Source: Actinacidiphila fildesensis
Lineage (GTDB): Bacteria > Actinomycetota > Actinomycetes > Streptomycetales > Streptomycetaceae
Assembly (NCBI RefSeq): GCF_042652185.1
Contig: NZ_JBHSIX010000004.1
Strand: one strand, 5' to 3'
DNA: 64,000 nt
Part shown: in pieces, positions 50,170 to 58,749 of the stretch
Layout: each line of letters opens with the position of its first letter
How positions within the stretch are numbered: the stretch's first letter is position 1
Translations under genes and position numbers: made by a program
The notes under the pieces: generated by a model
Seen by the model: the letters and a program-made list of their open reading frames with translations, nothing else
What the model was told of the DNA's origin: nothing
Database searches by the model: none

Positions 50170-52128
50170 GTGGACGAATACGCGGGTCGCGTACTCGCCG
50201 ACCGCTACCGCCTGCCCCGGCCACCCGCGGACGAGTACGAACTGGTCGAAACGCGCGCCTTCGACACGTACAGCGGCCAGGAGGTCCTGGTCCGCCAGGT
50301 GCTGCTGCCGGAGATCGTCAGCGCGGAACTGATGGGGCCGGGGCCGTACGGTGACCAGCCGGGCCACGGCCAGGACCGCACGAGCGACAGCGCGCAGCGC
50401 GCGCTGGACGCCGCGCGGGCCGCCGCCGCGATACCCGATCACCCGCGCCTGGTGCAGGTCTTCGACATCTTCGTCGAGGACGGCAGCCTCTGGATCGCCA
50501 GCGAGCTCGTCAACGCCCGGCCGCTCGCGTCGTTACTCGTCGACAAGCGGCTCGGCCACTACCGCGCCGCCGAGGTCGCCTCGGACGTGCTGGTGGCGCT
50601 GCGCGTCCTGCACGCCTACGGCTGGACCCACCGCAACGTCACCGCCAGCACCGTCCTGGTCTGCGACGACGGCCGCGCCATGCTGTCCGGCCTGGCGGCC
50701 GGTGCCGCGCAGGAGGCGCTCTGCGGCTACGACCCGGTCCCGGCCGAGGTGATGGCCGGCGGGAACGGCGCCGGCTGGGGCGGACCCGACTCCGCGCTGG
50801 AGCAGGAGCGGGCCCGGCAGGCCCGCATCACCGTCGTCGGCCCGGTCACCGAGCGCTGGGCACCGGAACAGGCCACCCCCGTCCATGAGAACTGGCAGCT
50901 GGCGCCGCCCGTCGGCCCCGCGGCCGACCTGTGGGCGCTGGGCTCGCTGCTCTTCCGCAGCGTCCAGGGCCACCCGCCGTTCCCCGAGGAGAGCACCCCG
51001 GAGCTCGTCCAGCTGGTCTGCGCGGAACCGCCCGCCTTCGCCGAGGAGAGCGGACCGCTGCGGCCCATCGTCGAGTCGCTGCTGCGCCCCGATCCCGAGG
51101 AGCGCCCGGACTTCGACGAACTGGAGGGCTGGCTGCGCTCCTTGATCCGGTCCGCGCCCGAACCCGACCTGGGCCTGCGGACGGTGCCGGTCCCGACGGA
51201 TCCCCGCAAGCTGCCGATCGTCCGGCGCCGGGGCGAGCTGGTCCGCCGCCGCAGGTCCGCGGCGGCCGCGGCCGCCTCCGCCGAGGGGCTGTCCGGGACG
51301 ACCCACCGGCGCCATGCGCGGGCGAAGCAGGAGCGGTCCGCCCGGCAGGTGAACCAGGCGCAGCCGACCCGGACGAAGGGGCCGCAGCAGAAGACGTCGA
51401 AGGAACGGGCCCCGCGCAGCCTGGGCGCGCGGCTGCTCATCCTCGTGCTGCTCCTGCTGGTCGCGGTGGTGGCGTACGCGCTGGTGATGATGCCGCACAA
51501 CACCACCGACGACGGCAGCCAGGCCGGTGCGACGACCCGGACCGTCCCGGCGCAGATGCCGGGCTCCGGCTCGGACGGCAAGACCGGCAGCAAGGCGCCG
51601 ACCACCGCACCGACGTCCGCGAAGCCGCCGCCCAGCACCCGGCCCCCGGCGACGAGCGCCCCGCCGGCCACCGATCTCGGCGGCGACTTCGTGCTGCGCA
51701 CGGACGACGCGGGCTTCACGGTCGCCGTGCACACCGGCTGGCAGCGGCAGGGCAAGAACGCCCAGGACCAGATCCGGTACACCGGCGGTGACTTCCAGCT
51801 GATCGTGGTCCCCGGCCGCGACGCGGCGTCCGACGCGGGCAGCGACCCGATGGCGTACCAGTCGAACGAACCCGAACTGGCCCCGTTCCGCGCCTCGCAA
51901 TGGGCCTCGGCCGGCGCGCTCCGGACGCTCGACGTGGGCGGATCGCCCGCGGCGGAGGGCGAGTACAGCTGGCGCGACGGCAGCGGCCACCAGGTCTACG
52001 CCCGCAATCTCGCGCTGCTCCAGGACGGCAAGTACCACCTGGTCCTGGTGATCGGCCCGGACGACCAGCGGGCCGACGTCCAGCGGATCTTCGACAAGGC
52101 CGCCGAGACGTACCGCCCGGCGGGCTGA
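50170..52128 (+). CDS. Membrane pseudokinase
   Basis: 652 residues from GTG (GGGGAGG 5 bp upstream). The overall kinase fold can be followed (ALDAARAAAAIPDHPRLVQV, AADLWALGSLLFRSVQGHPP), but catalytic residues are gone: there is no glycine loop, the VAVK lysine is R42 (VLVRQV), HRD is HRN (N156) with no lysine after it, and DFG is replaced by GLA near 174-176. A long basic linker leads to one membrane helix (about 421-441) and an outer domain like those of the flanking kinases. It carries a TTA codon at Leu122. Probably a regulator or scaffold of its neighbours. Confidence 0.88.
   Translation: MDEYAGRVLADRYRLPRPPADEYELVETRAFDTYSGQEVLVRQVLLPEIVSAELMGPGPYGDQPGHGQDRTSDSAQRALDAARAAAAIPDHPRLVQVFDIFVEDGSLWIASELVNARPLASLLVDKRLGHYRAAEVASDVLVALRVLHAYGWTHRNVTASTVLVCDDGRAMLSGLAAGAAQEALCGYDPVPAEVMAGGNGAGWGGPDSALEQERARQARITVVGPVTERWAPEQATPVHENWQLAPPVGPAADLWALGSLLFRSVQGHPPFPEESTPELVQLVCAEPPAFAEESGPLRPIVESLLRPDPEERPDFDELEGWLRSLIRSAPEPDLGLRTVPVPTDPRKLPIVRRRGELVRRRRSAAAAAASAEGLSGTTHRRHARAKQERSARQVNQAQPTRTKGPQQKTSKERAPRSLGARLLILVLLLLVAVVAYALVMMPHNTTDDGSQAGATTRTVPAQMPGSGSDGKTGSKAPTTAPTSAKPPPSTRPPATSAPPATDLGGDFVLRTDDAGFTVAVHTGWQRQGKNAQDQIRYTGGDFQLIVVPGRDAASDAGSDPMAYQSNEPELAPFRASQWASAGALRTLDVGGSPAAEGEYSWRDGSGHQVYARNLALLQDGKYHLVLVIGPDDQRADVQRIFDKAAETYRPAG
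50533..50535 (+). other. In-frame TTA codon (bldA target)
   Basis: Codon 122 of the pseudokinase gene, within RPLASLL. In Streptomyces TTA is read only by the bldA tRNA, whose activity rises late in growth. I found no other in-frame TTA in the genes of this window. Confidence 0.85.
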
Positions 52129-52130
52129 AC

Positions 52131-52478
52131 GTGCAGGAGTTCGACTCGGGTCAGGTGGAGCAGCTGCTGGCCGGGGCGCGGTTCGTCGACGATCCTGCCG
52201 AGCGGGTCTGTCCCGCGTGCGGGCAGCAGGCGGTGCGCACGTATGTCGACCGCCGGGGAGCGCCGGCGCGGCCGGTGCTGATCACCTACAGCTGGTGTGC
52301 CTCCTGCCGCCGGCACAAGGGGTGGACCGGGCCGGATCTCGGGGACCTCGGCTTCGACGATCCGCTCCAGGAGCTGTCCGCGACGGAGCGGGACGCCCTG
52401 TCGCGGGATTTCGACGCGTTTCTGCGCAGGCTGGACGCGTTGTGGGAGGAAGGCCGGCTGCCGCAGCGGTTCCGTTGA
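52131..52478 (+). CDS. Small zinc-ribbon protein, unknown
   Basis: 115 residues from a GTG only 2 bp after the pseudokinase stop, so coupled to it. VCPACGQQAVRTYVDRRGAP and SWCASCRRHKGW form a CxxC...CxxC ribbon; the C-terminal half is helical and acidic (ELSATERDALSRDFDAFLRR). No family recognised. The position between a pseudokinase and an active kinase suggests a role in the same signalling unit; this is inference. Confidence 0.7.
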   Translation: MQEFDSGQVEQLLAGARFVDDPAERVCPACGQQAVRTYVDRRGAPARPVLITYSWCASCRRHKGWTGPDLGDLGFDDPLQELSATERDALSRDFDAFLRRLDALWEEGRLPQRFR

Positions 52479-52527
52479 CCTGTCGGTCCGCGGACAAGGC
52501 CGCGGGCCCGTGCGGCATGATGGGCGC

Positions 52528-54153
52528 ATGGCGAGCGACGGGGGACACGGCATGTCCCCGTATCGGTCCGGCCTGCCGGGACCCGTCGCCGGCCGGTACC
52601 GGATCACCGGGCGGCTGGGCCGCGGCGGTATGGGCACCGTGTGGCGGGCGACCGACGAGCTGCTGGACCGGCAGGTCGCGGTCAAGGAGCTGCACTTCAA
52701 CGAGGATCTGTCCGAGGCCGAGCAGCAGCTGTACCGGGACCGCGCGCTGCGCGAGGCCCGGAGTGTGGCGCAGATCCGGCATCCGCATGTCGTCGTCCTG
52801 CACGACGTGGTCGAGCAGGACGGCCGGCCGTGGATCGTGATGGAGCTGATCGACGGCCGCTCGCTGTCCGACGTGCTCGCCAAGGACGGTCCGGTGGATG
52901 CGCGCGAGGCGGCCCGGATCGGCGCCGCGGTGGCGGGCGCGCTGCATGCCGCGCACGAACGCGGGGTGCTGCACCGGGACATCAAGCCGGCCAACGTCCT
53001 GATCGAGCGGGACACCGGGCGGGTCGTGCTCACCGACTTCGGGATCGCGCGGGTGTCGGGAACGACGACGCTGACCGAGACCGGGGTGTTCGTCGGTTCG
53101 CCCGAGTACACCTCGCCGGAGCGGATGTCCGGGGCGGTGGCGGGGCCGGAGTCCGACCTGTGGTCGGTGGGCGTGCTGCTGTGCGCGTCCGTCGACGGGC
53201 ACTCGCCGTTCCGCCGCGATTCGATCGGCGGGGTGCTGCACGCCGTCGTCTACGACGAGATCCGCCCGCCCGCCAGCGCCGGCCCGCTGCTGCCGGTGGT
53301 CTCCGCGCTGCTGGAGCGCGACACCGGCCGCCGGATGGGAGCGCTCGCGGCGGAGCTGTGGCTGCGCACGTACGCCGAGACCGGCGAGGCGACCGACACG
53401 GGACACGTCCCGACCGTCGCCCAGGACACCGTGGTCCCGCCGGATCCCGGCATGGAACCGGCTCAGGACCCGACCCCGCCCCTGACCCCCTCCCCGTTCC
53501 CTGTCGCGTCCGAGCTCGCGTCCTCCACGGGCCGGAAGTCCCGCAGGGGAGTGCTGGTGGGCGCGCTGCTCGCGCTGGTCGTCGGGGGTGGCGTGGCCGC
53601 CGCCGTGCTGACGATGAACGGTGCCGACGGCAGCGCGGACACCGCGACGCGACCCTCCTCGCCCCCTCCGACGTCCGCGCACACCACGCCGCCCGTCACA
53701 CCGACCCCCACCCCGGTCCCGGCCGGATTCCGTACCGTCACCGACTCGTCGGGTTTCTCCGTCGTGCTCCCCGACGGCTACGACCGGTCGGTCGATCCGC
53801 CGCGGATCTACTACTACTCGCCCGGCAAGGAGTTCCGGTTCGGCGTCCGCAACGAGAAGCCGGACCCGAGCGGCCCGATGGCGGTGATGACCGCGCAGCA
53901 CCGCTCGGGCGCGGCCGCGTACAAGGGGTACCGGGACGGCTTCGTCACCGGGACGACGAAGGACGGCGGACCCGCCGCGCTCTGGGAGTTCACCTGGGAC
54001 GGCTACCCGGGCGGCGGCGCGCGCCGTACGTTCGACCTGTGCTGGACCGGGAACGGGCGGCAGTACGACATGTGGGTCTCGTCGCCGGTGGAGAAGTCGG
54101 AACAGGGACGGCAGACCTTCGACACGGCGCGGAACACCTTCACCCCGCGCTGA
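52528..54153 (+). CDS. Membrane Ser/Thr protein kinase D
   Basis: 541 residues from ATG 52528; the ATG at 52552 has a better ribosome binding site (GGGGGA) and is a real alternative. Kinase domain about 24-282: LGRGGMGTVW, K53 in VAVKEL, HRDIKPAN with D151, DFG at 170-172, SPEYTSPER. One membrane helix at about 341-363, then a Thr/Pro stalk and an outer domain (FRTVTDSSGFSVVLPDGYDR) akin to those of the other cluster members. It is the last gene of the set. Confidence 0.9.
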   Translation: MASDGGHGMSPYRSGLPGPVAGRYRITGRLGRGGMGTVWRATDELLDRQVAVKELHFNEDLSEAEQQLYRDRALREARSVAQIRHPHVVVLHDVVEQDGRPWIVMELIDGRSLSDVLAKDGPVDAREAARIGAAVAGALHAAHERGVLHRDIKPANVLIERDTGRVVLTDFGIARVSGTTTLTETGVFVGSPEYTSPERMSGAVAGPESDLWSVGVLLCASVDGHSPFRRDSIGGVLHAVVYDEIRPPASAGPLLPVVSALLERDTGRRMGALAAELWLRTYAETGEATDTGHVPTVAQDTVVPPDPGMEPAQDPTPPLTPSPFPVASELASSTGRKSRRGVLVGALLALVVGGGVAAAVLTMNGADGSADTATRPSSPPPTSAHTTPPVTPTPTPVPAGFRTVTDSSGFSVVLPDGYDRSVDPPRIYYYSPGKEFRFGVRNEKPDPSGPMAVMTAQHRSGAAAYKGYRDGFVTGTTKDGGPAALWEFTWDGYPGGGARRTFDLCWTGNGRQYDMWVSSPVEKSEQGRQTFDTARNTFTPR

Positions 54154-54240
54154 GCGGGCGCGGCATGCTCTGAGCTGCGGAAATCAAGATCGCGCCAGCG
54201 ATTGCTGGCTTAATTGTGCTCGTCAGGTGAAAAGTAGCTA

Positions 54241-54277
54241 CTGATGGGTACCCAGCGGCGCCCATCAGCCGTAATCT
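54241..54277 (+). promoter_or_regulatory. Promoter and operator-like dyad for the aldehyde dehydrogenase gene
   Basis: TAATCT (54272-54277) lies 7 bp before the start codon and there is no ribosome binding site, so a leaderless transcript is likely. CTGATGGG (54241-54248) and CCCATCAG (54261-54268), perfect 8-bp arms, cover the -35 to spacer region. A second dyad, GCCAGC-GATT-GCTGGC, is at 54194-54209. Confidence 0.5.
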
Positions 54278-54284
54278 CGCCGAT

Positions 54285-55895
54285 ATGACGGACTCGCTCG
54301 GCACCACGCGCCCCACCGACGGCAACCCGGCGGCCCCCACCACCGCCAGAGGAGCCCAGGACGTCGTCACCCCCGACCTCGTCGCGCGGCTCACGCGTGG
54401 CGTCATCGGCAGCGGCCGGACCAGCAACCACACCCCGCTCACCGGCGAGAAGCTCGCCGACCTCCCGGAGGCCACTCCGGACGAGGTCGCCACCGCCTTC
54501 GAGCGGGCCCGCGCCGCCCAGCACGCCTGGGCCGCCACGCCGGTACGGCAGCGCGCCGCCGTGCTGCTGCGCTTCCACGACCTGGTGCTCAGCCGGCAGA
54601 GCGAGGTCCTCGACCTCATCCAGCTGGAGACCGGCAAGGCCCGGCTGCACGCCCACGAAGAGGTCCAGGCCGTCGTCATGTCCGCCCGCCACTACGGGCG
54701 CCGGGCCCCCGCGTACCTCAAGCCCAAGGGTCACGGCGGTGCCGTTCCCGTCCTGACCAAGGTGGTCGAGCTGCGCCAGCCGCGCGGCGTCGTCGGGCAG
54801 ATCGCGCCCTGGAACTACCCGTTCGAGCTGTCGGTCGGTGACGCGCTCCCCGCCTTCGCCGCGGGCAACGCCGTCGTGATGAAGCCCGACACCGAGACCG
54901 CGCTCACCGCCCTGTGGGCGCGCGAGCAGCTCATCGAGGCCGGACTGCCCGCCGACGTCTGGCAGATCGTGATCGGCGAGGGCCCGGTCATCGGCCCGGC
55001 CCTCGTCGAGCACGCCGACTACGTCTCCTTCACCGGTTCCACCCGTACCGGCCGCGAGGTCGCCCAGCGCGCCGCCGCCCGGCTGATCGGCGTCTCCCTC
55101 GAACTCGGGGGCAAGAACGCCATGCTCGTGCTGCGCGACGCCGACCTCGACAAGGCCGCCGAAGGCGCCGTCCGCGCCTGCTTCGCCTCCGCCGGTCAGC
55201 TCTGCGTCTCCATCGAGCGGCTCTTCGTCGACGAGACCGTCGCCGACGCCTTCCTGGAGAAGTTCGCCGCCCGCACCAAGGCGCTCAAGCTCGGCACGGC
55301 CCTCGCCTTCGGCGCGGGCATGGGCTCGCTGGCCGGCGAGCGCCAGCTGGAGACCGTCAGCCGGCACGTCGACGAGGCCCGCTCCAAAGGCGCCACCGTC
55401 GTGACCGGTGGCCAGGCCCGCCCGGACATCGGCCCCTACGTCTACGAGCCGACGATCCTGGACGGGGTCGAGGCGCCGATGTCGGTCTGCACCGAGGAGA
55501 CCTTCGGCCCGGTCGTCTCCATCTACCGCTTCCGCGACGAGGACGAGGCCGTCGAGCGCGCCAACGCGACCCCGTACGGCCTCAACTCGGCCGTCTGGAC
55601 CAAGGACACCCGCCGCGGCGGCCGCATCGCCGCGCGGCTGCGCTCCGGAACCGTCAACGTCAACGAGGGCTACGCCCCCGCGTACGGCAGCGTCCAGGCG
55701 CCGATGGGCGGCATGAAGGATTCCGGACTCGGCCGCCGGCACGGCTCCGAGGGCATCCTCAAGTTCACCGAGGCGCAGACCGTCGCGACGCAGCGGCTGC
55801 TGCCGATGGCGCCGTCGATGGGCATGGACGACGAGAAGTACGCCGCCTTCATGAGCCGTTCGCTGCGCGCGATGAAGGTGTTCCGGCTGCGCTGA
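54285..55895 (+). CDS. gabD: Succinate-semialdehyde dehydrogenase-type aldehyde dehydrogenase
   Basis: NAD(P)-dependent oxidation of an aldehyde, probably succinic semialdehyde, in the cytosol. 536 residues. N177 in IAPWNYPFEL, E274 in SLELGGKNAM and nucleophile C307 in SAGQLC are all present; EETFGPVVSIYRF and GGMKDSGLGRRHG close the fold. It resembles mycobacterial GabD2. The first 25 residues are variable and lack an upstream SD sequence, in line with leaderless expression. The exact substrate is not proven. Confidence 0.88.
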   Translation: MTDSLGTTRPTDGNPAAPTTARGAQDVVTPDLVARLTRGVIGSGRTSNHTPLTGEKLADLPEATPDEVATAFERARAAQHAWAATPVRQRAAVLLRFHDLVLSRQSEVLDLIQLETGKARLHAHEEVQAVVMSARHYGRRAPAYLKPKGHGGAVPVLTKVVELRQPRGVVGQIAPWNYPFELSVGDALPAFAAGNAVVMKPDTETALTALWAREQLIEAGLPADVWQIVIGEGPVIGPALVEHADYVSFTGSTRTGREVAQRAAARLIGVSLELGGKNAMLVLRDADLDKAAEGAVRACFASAGQLCVSIERLFVDETVADAFLEKFAARTKALKLGTALAFGAGMGSLAGERQLETVSRHVDEARSKGATVVTGGQARPDIGPYVYEPTILDGVEAPMSVCTEETFGPVVSIYRFRDEDEAVERANATPYGLNSAVWTKDTRRGGRIAARLRSGTVNVNEGYAPAYGSVQAPMGGMKDSGLGRRHGSEGILKFTEAQTVATQRLLPMAPSMGMDDEKYAAFMSRSLRAMKVFRLR

Positions 55896-55946
55896 CCCAC
55901 CGAGTGCGGCGCCGGCGACGGCATGGGGCCGGTCTGTGTGAGGGCC

Positions 55947-55982
55947 CTGTGCGACGGCCTGTGTGACGGCATTTCTGACGGC
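55947..55982 (+). repeat. Three 12-bp near-repeats
   Basis: CTGTGCGACGGC, CTGTGTGACGGC and ATTTCTGACGGC follow one another directly, 34 bp before the start of the GMC-type gene. Function unknown. Confidence 0.5.
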
Positions 55983-56015
55983 AGTTCGAAGGCAACATCC
56001 GCTACGGAGGAACCT

Positions 56016-57803
56016 GTGTCGCGTGACCTGCCCGGCTACGACTACGACGTCATCGTCATCGGCTCCGGCTTCGGGGGCTCGGTGTCCGCGCTGCGCCTCA
56101 CGGAGAAGGGCTACCGCGTCGGCGTACTCGAAGCCGGGCGCCGCTTCACGCGCGAGACGCTGCCCAAGAACTCCTGGGACGTCCGCAACTTCCTCTGGGC
56201 GCCGTCGCTCGGCCTCTACGGCATCCAGCGCATCCACCTGCTGAACAACGTCCTCGTGCTGGCCGGCGCGGGCGTCGGCGGCGGATCGCTGAACTACGCC
56301 AACACCCTGTACGTGCCGCCGAAGGCGTTCTTCGACGACCGCCAGTGGGGCCACATCACGGACTGGCAGGCGGAGCTCAAGCCGTACTACGACCAGGCCC
56401 AGCGCATGCTCGGCGTCCGGCTCAACCCCACGCTCACCCCTTCCGACGTGCACCTGAAGGCCGCCGCCGAGAAGATGGGCGTCGGTGACACCTTCCACAT
56501 GGCGCCGGTCGGCGTCTTCTTCGGGGACGGCCAGGACGCCGGCGGAGAGGCGAAGGCCGAGCCGGGCGGCGAGGTCGCCGACCCGTACTTCGGCGGCGCG
56601 GGCCCGTCCCGGCGCGCGTGCACCGAGTGCGGTGAGTGCATGACCGGCTGCCGGCACGGCGCCAAGAACACCCTCAACGAGAACTACCTGCACCTCGCCG
56701 AACAGGCCGGCGCCGTCATCCACCCCATGACGACGGTCGTCGGCCTCTCCGAGGACCCCGCGGGCGGCTACCGTGTCGCGACCGCGCCCACCGACAAGAA
56801 GCGCAAGGGCAAGCGAACCGTGCTGCGCGCCCGGCAGATCGTCGTCGCCGCCGGCACGTACGGCACCCAGACGCTGCTGCACACCATGCGCGACGCGGGC
56901 GAACTCCCGGGCATCTCCGCGAGGCTCGGCGAGCTCACCCGCACCAACTCCGAGGCCCTGGTCGGCGCCCAGACCGACAACCGCCGCTACCGCAAGGCGC
57001 ACTGCGCGGCGAAGGTCGACTTCACCAAGGGCGTCGCGATCACGTCCTCGATCCACCCCAACGACAACACCCACATCGAGCCGGTCCGCTACGGCAAGGG
57101 CTCCAACTCCATGGGCGCCCTCACCATCCTGCAGGTCCCGCACGGCACCCGCGCCCCCAAGGGGATCGCCTTCGCCGCGGCCTGCGCGCGCCACCCGATG
57201 CTCACGCTCCGCTCGCTGTCCAACCGCCGCTGGTCGGAGCGCACCATCATCGGCCTGGTCATGCAGTCGCTGGACAACTCGCTGACCACGTACCGCAAGC
57301 CCAAGGGCCTGGGCAAGGGACTGCTCACGGCCAAGCAGGGCCACGGCGCGCCCAACCCCGAGCACATCCCCGAGGGCGCCGAGGCGGCGCGGCTCATCGC
57401 CGAGGAGATCAACGGCTTCGCGGGCAGCAACGTGGGCGAGCTCATGGGGACGCCGCTGACCGCCCACTTCCTCGGCGGCTGCGCCATCGGCGAGGACGCC
57501 GAGCACGGCGTGATCGACCCGTACCACCGGCTCTACGGGCACCCGGGCATTCATGTCGTCGACGGCGCCGCCGTCTCCGCCAACCTCGGGGTGAACCCTT
57601 CGCTCACGATCACCGCGCAGGCCGAGCGGGCGATGTCGTTCTGGCCCAACAACGGGGACGAGGACACCCGCCCGACGCAGGGCGAGGCCTACGTCCGCCT
57701 GCCGGCGGTGGAGCCGCGGACCCCGGCCGTCCCGGAGGACGCGTTCGCCGCGCTGCGACTGCCGCTGCTGCCCGTGCCGCCGATCCCGCCGAAGAACGTC
57801 TGA
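56016..57803 (+). CDS. GMC-type FAD oxidoreductase, ChoD-like, with Cys cluster
   Basis: 595 residues from GTG 56016 (GGAGG 5 bp upstream). FAD motif VIVIGSGFGGSVSALRL (GSGFGG at 16-21), LEAGRRF, GAGVGGGSLNYAN, and near the end VVDGAAVSANLGVNPSLTI. Residues 202-212 read CTECGECMTGC, a CxxCxxCxxxC array with HGAKNTL after it, as in bacterial relatives of this kind; it could hold an iron-sulfur cluster. Mycobacterial ChoD (Rv3409c) has the same neighbourhood (guaB3). The substrate may be a sterol or long-chain alcohol; unproven. Confidence 0.87.
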   Translation: MSRDLPGYDYDVIVIGSGFGGSVSALRLTEKGYRVGVLEAGRRFTRETLPKNSWDVRNFLWAPSLGLYGIQRIHLLNNVLVLAGAGVGGGSLNYANTLYVPPKAFFDDRQWGHITDWQAELKPYYDQAQRMLGVRLNPTLTPSDVHLKAAAEKMGVGDTFHMAPVGVFFGDGQDAGGEAKAEPGGEVADPYFGGAGPSRRACTECGECMTGCRHGAKNTLNENYLHLAEQAGAVIHPMTTVVGLSEDPAGGYRVATAPTDKKRKGKRTVLRARQIVVAAGTYGTQTLLHTMRDAGELPGISARLGELTRTNSEALVGAQTDNRRYRKAHCAAKVDFTKGVAITSSIHPNDNTHIEPVRYGKGSNSMGALTILQVPHGTRAPKGIAFAAACARHPMLTLRSLSNRRWSERTIIGLVMQSLDNSLTTYRKPKGLGKGLLTAKQGHGAPNPEHIPEGAEAARLIAEEINGFAGSNVGELMGTPLTAHFLGGCAIGEDAEHGVIDPYHRLYGHPGIHVVDGAAVSANLGVNPSLTITAQAERAMSFWPNNGDEDTRPTQGEAYVRLPAVEPRTPAVPEDAFAALRLPLLPVPPIPPKNV

Positions 57804-57810
57804 GCGGAAG

Positions 57811-57899
57811 AGGGTCCGAGGGGGAAGGGTCCGAGTGGAGAAGGGTTCGAGTGGAGACGTCCGGGCGCAGCAGGTCCGGGCGCAGCAGGTCCGGGCGCG
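57811..57899 (+). repeat. Two adjoining tandem repeat arrays
   Basis: A 15-16-bp unit (AGGGTCCGAGTGGAGA type) occurs three times at 57811-57857. A 15-bp unit GTCCGGGCGCAGCAG occurs twice and then partly again at 57859-57899. Both start right after the oxidoreductase stop. The remaining gap to 58337 holds the hairpin listed next and no convincing gene. Confidence 0.65.
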
Positions 57900-58034
57900 A
57901 CCTGTGGCGGCGTGAGGTATGTCACCGGACGGGGACGCCGGACACCGCGCCGGCCGGGGAGGACAGGCCGTACTCCGATCGGGCGTCGGTACTCCGTTCC
58001 CGGGGGCGCGGATGAGTAGGGTGGGTTTCGCAGA

Positions 58035-58068
58035 GCGGCCGGATCCCAGCGTCCTGGGAGCCGACCGC
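58035..58068. terminator. Hairpin between the GMC-type and chorismate mutase genes
   Basis: GCGGCCGGATCCCAG (58035-58049) and CTGGGAGCCGACCGC (58054-58068) pair at 13 of 15 positions with a CGTC loop, followed by CTCTTTGG. It can end transcription from the left. Confidence 0.5.
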
Positions 58069-58337
58069 CTCTTTGGAGTTGCGACCGAGCAGCTGTCCCC
58101 TGCTGCCCGGTCACGGAGCCCGGAGCGAGGTCCCACGGCCTGCCGCACGAATGGGCAGGCCTCATCGCTCCGAATTGATACCCCGCCCAGCTGCGTCTGA
58201 GCGGCATCCTGTTCGTCCACGCGTGGTTGTGGTCGACCGCCCCTGGCTGGCACGGACACCCCATCCAACGAAGGGGCCCCCGGGCCGGTCACGTGCCGTA
58301 CGGGTGATGCCGCCCGAACGGGCGATCCGCAGAAACG

Positions 58338-58649
58338 TCACACGCGGCCGCGGCACAGCTCCAGCAGGGTCATCGCGAGGGTCGTCCCGGGCCGGCCCAG
58401 CTCATCGCTGAAGTGGTTCAGCACCTCCATCTCGCGGGACAGGCTCACCCGCCGGCCGCCCGACGCGATGCGGGCCCGCTGGATCTCCGCCGAGACCGCC
58501 ATCCGTTCCGTGACCAGCGCGATGATCCGGGTGTCGAGATCGTCGATCCGGCCGCGCGCCCCCGTGATCAGGGCCACCGCCTCGTCCGTGCGTGCTCCGG
58601 TCCCGGCGGGAGCGGGGGCCGTGGTGACTGCTGCCGTCTGGGTGCTCAT
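58338..58649 (-). CDS. Chorismate mutase, AroQ class
   Basis: Converts chorismate to prephenate, the branch to Phe and Tyr. 103 residues from ATG 58649 with AGGAGA upstream. The helical CM domain contains ITGARGRIDDLDTRIIALVT (R and DxxD), ERMAVSAEIQRARIASGG with the catalytic-site Lys/Arg region, and SLSREMEVLNHF. The first 22 residues are a Thr/Ala/Pro tail. It is preceded by a probable attenuator (next entries). AroQ is a class name; I do not assign a gene symbol. Confidence 0.9.
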   Translation of the reverse strand: MSTQTAAVTTAPAPAGTGARTDEAVALITGARGRIDDLDTRIIALVTERMAVSAEIQRARIASGGRRVSLSREMEVLNHFSDELGRPGTTLAMTLLELCRGRV

Positions 58650-58698
58650 CGTGATGTCTCCTGTGATGACTGGGCCGGACCGGGCCCGGAGACGACAG

Positions 58699-58726
58699 AC
58701 GCCCCGGACCGAAAGGTCCGGGGCGC
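58699..58726 (-). terminator. Attenuator hairpin upstream of chorismate mutase
   Basis: On the minus strand GCGCCCCGGACC, loop TTTC, GGTCCGGGGCGT: a 12-bp stem with one G-U end pair, 24 bp after the leader-peptide stop and 50 bp before the chorismate mutase start. Its first arm (CCGGACC) is also complementary to GGTCCGG at 58772-58778 around the leader Trp codon, giving an alternative antiterminator pairing. Confidence 0.65.
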
Positions 58727-58749
58727 CTGGGAAGTCGCTTGTCAGTAGC

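Noticed and set aside
57919..58200. 93-codon frame in the gap after the GMC-type gene
   Set aside because: Composition is low in hydrophobic residues, no ribosome binding site is clear, and a stable hairpin (58035-58068) lies inside it.
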